Below are positions 60,292 through 64,000 of a DNA stretch of 64,000 bases, piece after piece (the stretch's first letter is position 1; each line of letters opens with the position of its first letter). Origin of the DNA: Brevundimonas naejangsanensis (GTDB lineage: Bacteria; Pseudomonadota; Alphaproteobacteria; Caulobacterales; Caulobacteraceae); contig NZ_CP015614.1 of assembly GCF_000635915.2 (NCBI RefSeq), positions 1,905,501-1,969,500 of the forward strand. Direction: 5' to 3'. The notes under the pieces are model-generated. The model did no database searches, had not been told where the DNA came from, and was given only the letters and a program-made list of their open reading frames with translations. The position numbers and the translations under genes are program-made.

Positions 60292-61947
60292 ATGAACAAG
60301 AAAATGCGGTTTCGCGTGAAGCGGGGCGCGGCCATGACCGCGGCGGCCGCCCTCGGCGCCTTCGCCGCATCGCCGGCGCTGGCGGAATGGCTCCGGGCCG
60401 AAACCGACCACTTCATCGTCTATGGCGACACCTCGGAAGGCAGCCTGCGGCGCTACGCCCAGAAGGTCGAGCGTTTCGACGCCCTGCTGAGGACCTACTA
60501 TCCCATCCAGACCGACCATGAGATCCCCAAGCTGGAGATCTTCATGGCCGAGGGTCGACGCGACATGAACCGCATGTCTCCTGGCATCAGCGAGGGGGTA
60601 GCGGGCTATTATTCGCCGAACAGCGGCCGCATCTATACGATTGTCGATACGCGCAGCTCTATGGGCGATGTCGTCGTCTTCCACGAATACGCGCACCACT
60701 TCATGTTCCAGATGCAGGCCAACGCCTATCCATCCTGGTTCGTAGAGGGGTTTGCCGAATTCTACTCAACGGCCAGCCTGACCGATAAGAAGATCCAGTT
60801 CGGACGGCATAATCCGGGCCGGATGAACTCCCTGACCATGGGGTTCAGCTCGTGGGCCAAGATGGAGGATGTGCTGAAGTGGCGCATCTCGGATTCCGGA
60901 CGTTACCCGGCGCATAGCTATTACGCCCAGGCCTGGGCCATGACCCATTACTTCATGAGCACGCCCGAACGCACCCAGATGCTCGGACGCTATCTGGGTG
61001 CTGTGGCCGGTGGTGAGGATTCCGTCGTCGCCATGCAGGCGGCGACAGGCCGGACCCCCGCTCAGCTTCAGGACGACGTCTGGCGCTATATTTCCGGCTC
61101 CATCAACGTGACCACGCCCCAGATTGCGGTCACAGATCCGCAGGTGGCGATCAGTCGGCTGTCGAAAGCCCAAGCGGACGCCATCTGGCTGGACGTGCGT
61201 CTCGATAACGCGCCGATCAAGCCTCCGGCCGAGGAGGAGACCGAAGATGAAACTCAATCAGAAGCGCAAAAGGCGCGTCGGGTTCGCGAGCGCAAAGAGG
61301 CGAGCGAAAACCGGGCCGAACTGATCCGCTCGGCCTTCGCCCTAGGCGAACTTCACGCAGACTCCGATGTGGGCCGGCTGCTCACCGCCCGTGCCCACAG
61401 ACTGTCACAACGTCCCGATCTGGCGCTGGCGGCTCTGGCGCCGAGCCTCGACGCCAACACGAGCAACGCCCAGGTCCTGCGTGTCGCCGCCCTGGCGCTG
61501 CTGGACCAGACCGAAGCGGCGGGGTCAGTCGACGACGCCAATGAGCTTCGCCGTCAGGCCTCCATCTATCTGGCCCGGGCGATGGACGCCGAGCCACTGG
61601 ATTTCCGTATTTATCTGGGTCTCAACGACGTACGAAACGGCCAGCCGCGCTATCCGACGGATAACGACATCTCCACCCTCGAGGTCGCCTGCGCCCTGGC
61701 GCCGCAGTCCTTCGACTGCCGCACCCGGTTGGCCCACGCCTATATGGCGCGCGGCATGAACCCGGAGGCGATCGCGGTCCTGACGCCGGTAGCCAACAGC
61801 CCTCACTCCAGCGGCTACAAGCGTCAGGCGCGGGCCATGATCAACCGCGCGCGACAGGCCCTGCACCAGGCTCCGCTGGAAACAGGACCCGAGCCTGACG
61901 ACGAAGACGACGCCGATGCGCCGGGTCAGGCCACCGACGCCGCCTGA
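60292..61947 (+). CDS. Exported DUF1570-like HExxH protein with TPR-like tail
   Basis: 551 residues. A signal peptide (VKRGAAMTAAAALGAFAASP) ends at ALA-E. VVVFHEYAHHFMFQ (His131, Glu132, His135) and WFVEGFAEFYST supply a gluzincin-type zinc site, so it is likely a metallopeptidase. Residues about 320-340 are a charged, Glu-rich linker. The C-terminal 200 residues are helical repeats (LALAALAPSLDANTSNAQVL, STLEVACALAPQSFDC, LAHAYMARGMNPEAIAVLTP) followed by an acidic tail. Substrate unknown. Confidence 0.8.
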   Translation: MNKKMRFRVKRGAAMTAAAALGAFAASPALAEWLRAETDHFIVYGDTSEGSLRRYAQKVERFDALLRTYYPIQTDHEIPKLEIFMAEGRRDMNRMSPGISEGVAGYYSPNSGRIYTIVDTRSSMGDVVVFHEYAHHFMFQMQANAYPSWFVEGFAEFYSTASLTDKKIQFGRHNPGRMNSLTMGFSSWAKMEDVLKWRISDSGRYPAHSYYAQAWAMTHYFMSTPERTQMLGRYLGAVAGGEDSVVAMQAATGRTPAQLQDDVWRYISGSINVTTPQIAVTDPQVAISRLSKAQADAIWLDVRLDNAPIKPPAEEETEDETQSEAQKARRVRERKEASENRAELIRSAFALGELHADSDVGRLLTARAHRLSQRPDLALAALAPSLDANTSNAQVLRVAALALLDQTEAAGSVDDANELRRQASIYLARAMDAEPLDFRIYLGLNDVRNGQPRYPTDNDISTLEVACALAPQSFDCRTRLAHAYMARGMNPEAIAVLTPVANSPHSSGYKRQARAMINRARQALHQAPLETGPEPDDEDDADAPGQATDAA

Positions 61948-61958
61948 CCTGAAAGGTG

Positions 61959-62099
61959 TTAGAGCAGGACGCCGAACACCGTGTGCACGACGGCTGCGGC
62001 CAGGACGATCAGACCGAACCCGGCCAGAAAGCAGACCAGCGGATGAATCTTGGACGCGTTCGGTGCAGGCGCGACCTTGCCTGGATGGACCAGAGCCAT
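61959..62099 (-). CDS. 46-residue single-span membrane protein
   Basis: An ATG at 62097-62099, with AAGGGA ten bases upstream, opens 46 codons to a TAA at 61959-61961. The product has a Pro/Ala-rich start (MALVHPGKVAPAPNASKIHP) and one strong membrane helix (LVCFLAGFGLIVLAAAVVHT). The codon third positions are GC-rich. It is convergent with the metallopeptidase gene and divergent from prfC. Confidence 0.6.
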   Translation of the reverse strand: MALVHPGKVAPAPNASKIHPLVCFLAGFGLIVLAAAVVHTVFGVLL

Positions 62100-62258
62100 G
62101 ACGTTTTCCCTTCCCTAGTGCGGCGAACTCATGGTCCGCCGTCTCCCAGAAACGAGGATGCCTCGAATAACCCTCATAGGCGAAGGGTCTCTCACGGCAT
62201 CGTGAACGTCGACAATTGAGCGCCGGCGCGCTAGGTCGCGCCTCCTAAAGGAAGCTCC

Positions 62259-63887
62259 ATGTCCAAACTGACCCTCGCTCAGGAGGCCGATCGCCGTCGG
62301 ACCTTCGCCATCATCGCTCACCCGGACGCCGGTAAGACGACGCTGACCGAGCATATCCTGCTGGCGGGCGGCGCCGTGCGGGCTGCCGGCGCGGTCAAGG
62401 CGCGCGGCGAGAACCGCCGGGCGCGCTCGGACTGGATGAAGATCGAGAAGGAACGGGGCATCTCGGTCACCGCCTCGGTCATGACGTTCGAGCACGACGG
62501 CAAGATGTTCAACCTGCTGGACACGCCGGGGCACGAGGACTTCTCCGAAGACACCTATCGCACCCTGACCGCCGCCGACTGCGCCATCATGGTGCTGGAC
62601 GCCGCCAAGGGCATCGAGCCGCAGACGCTGAAGCTGTTCGAGGTGTGCCGCCTGCGCGACATCCCGATCATCACCTTCATCAACAAGCTGGACCGCGAGG
62701 CGCAGGACCCGATGGCCCTGCTGGACGAGATCGCGTCCCGCCTGCAGCTGGACCCCTCGCCGATCTGGTGGCCAGCCGAGAGCGGCAATCGCCTGCGCGG
62801 TCTGGCCGAGGTCGGCGGTCAGGGCCGCTTCCAGCCCTATACGCGCAAGACCGCCGACAACGACGGCGAACACCCGGCGCCCCTGCCCTTCGATCAGGCC
62901 GCCGACTTCTTCCAGGGCACGGAGCAGGCCGACATGGTCGATGCGCTGGAACTGGTCGAGGCGGGCTATAAGCCGTTCGATCATCAGGCGTTTCTGGAAG
63001 GCCACATGACGCCTGTGCTGTGGGGCTCGGCCCTGCGCCACTTCGGCATCGAGGAGCTGCTGAAGGCCATCGGCGAATGGGCCCCGCCGCCCAAGACCAT
63101 GAAAGCCCGTAAGGAGGCGCCGCCCGAAACCCGCAACGCCCCCGCGCCCGAAGACATCACGGTCGAGCCGAGCAAGGACGAAGTCACCGGCTTCGTCTTT
63201 AAGGTCCAGGCCAATATGGACCCCAACCACCGCGACCGCATCGCCATGTTCCGCATGGCCTCGGGCAGCTTCAAGCGCGGCATGAAGCTGAAGGTCCAGA
63301 ACACCGGCAAGCAGCTGTCGGTGAACGCCCCCATCATGTTCTTCGCCTCGGACCGGGAACTGGCCGAAGAGGCCTATGCCGGCGACGTCATCGGCATTCC
63401 CAATCACGGGGTGCTGCGCGTCGGCGACAGCCTGTCGGAGAGCGGCCTGGTGCGCTTTGCCGGCCTGCCCAACTTCGCCCCGGAAATCCTGCAGCGCGTC
63501 CGCGTCAAGGACCCGCTGAAGGCCAAGCACCTGCAAAAGGCGCTGGTCGGTCTGGCAGAGGAAGGCGTGACCCAGCTGTTCCGCCCGGAACTGGGCGCGG
63601 ACTTCATCGTCGGCGCCGTGGGCCAGCTGCAGTTCGAGGTCATGGCCGACCGCCTAGGCGAGGAATACGGCCTGGACGTCATGTTCGAGCCGTCGCCTTA
63701 CGCCGAGGCCCGCTGGGTGTCCGGAGCCAAGGCCGACCTTGAAGACTTCGCCGGCAAATACCGGCCGCAGATGGCCGCCGATATCGACCAGAACCCGGTC
63801 TTCCTGGCCAAGTCGAGCTGGGAGACGGGCTACGTCGCCGAACGCTTCCCCAAGGTCGCTTTCTCGAAGACCAAGGAACGGGGCTGA
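62259..63887 (+). CDS. prfC: Peptide chain release factor 3
   Basis: 542 residues; GGAAGC precedes the ATG. The GTPase domain has AHPDAGKTTLTEH (G1), the G2 region EKERGISVTASVM, LDTPGHEDFSEDTYR (G3) and NKLDREAQDP (G4). Distinct PrfC segments include MAADIDQNPVFLAKSSWETG near the C-terminus. RF3 removes RF1 and RF2 from the ribosome after peptide release. Length is near the family norm, slightly longer owing to an Ala/Pro-rich insert near residues 275-310. Confidence 0.96.
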   Translation: MSKLTLAQEADRRRTFAIIAHPDAGKTTLTEHILLAGGAVRAAGAVKARGENRRARSDWMKIEKERGISVTASVMTFEHDGKMFNLLDTPGHEDFSEDTYRTLTAADCAIMVLDAAKGIEPQTLKLFEVCRLRDIPIITFINKLDREAQDPMALLDEIASRLQLDPSPIWWPAESGNRLRGLAEVGGQGRFQPYTRKTADNDGEHPAPLPFDQAADFFQGTEQADMVDALELVEAGYKPFDHQAFLEGHMTPVLWGSALRHFGIEELLKAIGEWAPPPKTMKARKEAPPETRNAPAPEDITVEPSKDEVTGFVFKVQANMDPNHRDRIAMFRMASGSFKRGMKLKVQNTGKQLSVNAPIMFFASDRELAEEAYAGDVIGIPNHGVLRVGDSLSESGLVRFAGLPNFAPEILQRVRVKDPLKAKHLQKALVGLAEEGVTQLFRPELGADFIVGAVGQLQFEVMADRLGEEYGLDVMFEPSPYAEARWVSGAKADLEDFAGKYRPQMAADIDQNPVFLAKSSWETGYVAERFPKVAFSKTKERG

Positions 63888-63891
63888 CCGA

Positions 63892-64000
63892 TTACGCGCT
63901 GGCGCGGGCGGGCGCGCCTTCCCGCGCCAAACTCTGGAACCACGGCAGGAAGATCTGGATCAGCGGGCCGATGCCCACGGCGAAGACGATGGTGCCGACG
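63892..64000 (-). CDS. YczE/YitT-type membrane protein, C-terminal end (partial)
   Basis: The minus strand from the right edge reads GTIVFAVGIGPLIQIFLPWF followed by a short polar tail and a TAA at 63892-63894. The sequence is typical of the last helix of YczE-like integral membrane proteins. The rest lies outside the window. It converges with prfC. Confidence 0.6.
   Translation of the reverse strand, partial: VGTIVFAVGIGPLIQIFLPWFQSLAREGAPARASA

Noticed and set aside
62115..63536. 473-codon antisense frame across prfC
   Set aside because: prfC is unambiguous on the plus strand. The antisense frame has no family character. Its end crosses the intergenic region only by chance.
1..64000. tRNA or rRNA genes
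   Set aside because: No cloverleaf with a conserved T-loop or rRNA core sequence was noticed on either strand. The integration target is dusA, not a tRNA gene. A covariance-model scan was not possible.

Overview
The window is high-G+C DNA from an alphaproteobacterium of the order Caulobacterales, most likely Brevundimonas or a close relative. The evidence is CtrA with its conserved Asp51 and C-terminal Ala-Ala, a cluster of GANTC (CcrM-type) sites in front of ctrA, a neighbouring fliI-fliJ pair, a large TonB-dependent receptor and abundant chemoreceptor genes. No rRNA, tRNA or CRISPR array was seen.

Layout. 0-4.3 kb is core sequence: the end of an unknown gene, paired intergenic repeats, a membrane chemoreceptor, a TauE/SafE permease and dusA. 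4.3-25.7 kb looks like an old integrated element. It starts inside the 5' end of dusA, next to a truncated tyrosine integrase, and ends at a near-identical 28-bp copy of the dusA site (26/28), where a displaced dusA start and a second integrase scrap remain. Its cargo is catabolic, detoxifying and regulatory: an atypical OmpR-like regulator, AraC regulators, a TonB receptor with an S41 peptidase, glutathione S-transferases, RidA, several alpha/beta hydrolases, PadR and ArsR operons, an arginase-family protein, GNAT and VOC proteins. 26-38.3 kb is a surface and signalling island. Four genes on the minus strand encode a YadA-like trimeric adhesin with a collagen-like segment, a Yip1-family membrane protein, a 1042-residue Tat-exported VWA protein and an IPTL-CTERM protein. 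A divergent ECF sigma factor and a convergent transmembrane Ser/Thr kinase with a TPR-like region follow, then two small lipoproteins.

38.3-47.5 kb holds a trimethylamine-monooxygenase-type FMO behind an AT-rich structured leader, two SDRs, a hydrolase, and a minus-strand run Lrp/AsnC - GT9 - dihydroorotase - prephenate dehydrogenase, with an RhtA-like exporter divergent from Lrp. 47.5-54.4 kb is the motility and cell-cycle block: a soluble PAS chemoreceptor with a CheR/CheB-type tail, fliI, fliJ, a GH10 xylanase in the same transcription unit, ctrA with its promoter region, and a pair encoding a DnaA-domain-IV-like protein and a DUF6456 protein. 54.4-64 kb is mixed housekeeping: an Ntn amide hydrolase, SufE, a sensor histidine kinase, DUF1491, a DUF1570-like HExxH protein, a 46-residue membrane protein, prfC, and the end of a YczE-type membrane protein.

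The strongest candidates for something undescribed are the adhesin/Yip1/VWA/IPTL cluster with its sigma-kinase pair, and the dusA-targeted element with its tandem remnant. Functions are assigned by reading motifs; no database search was possible.
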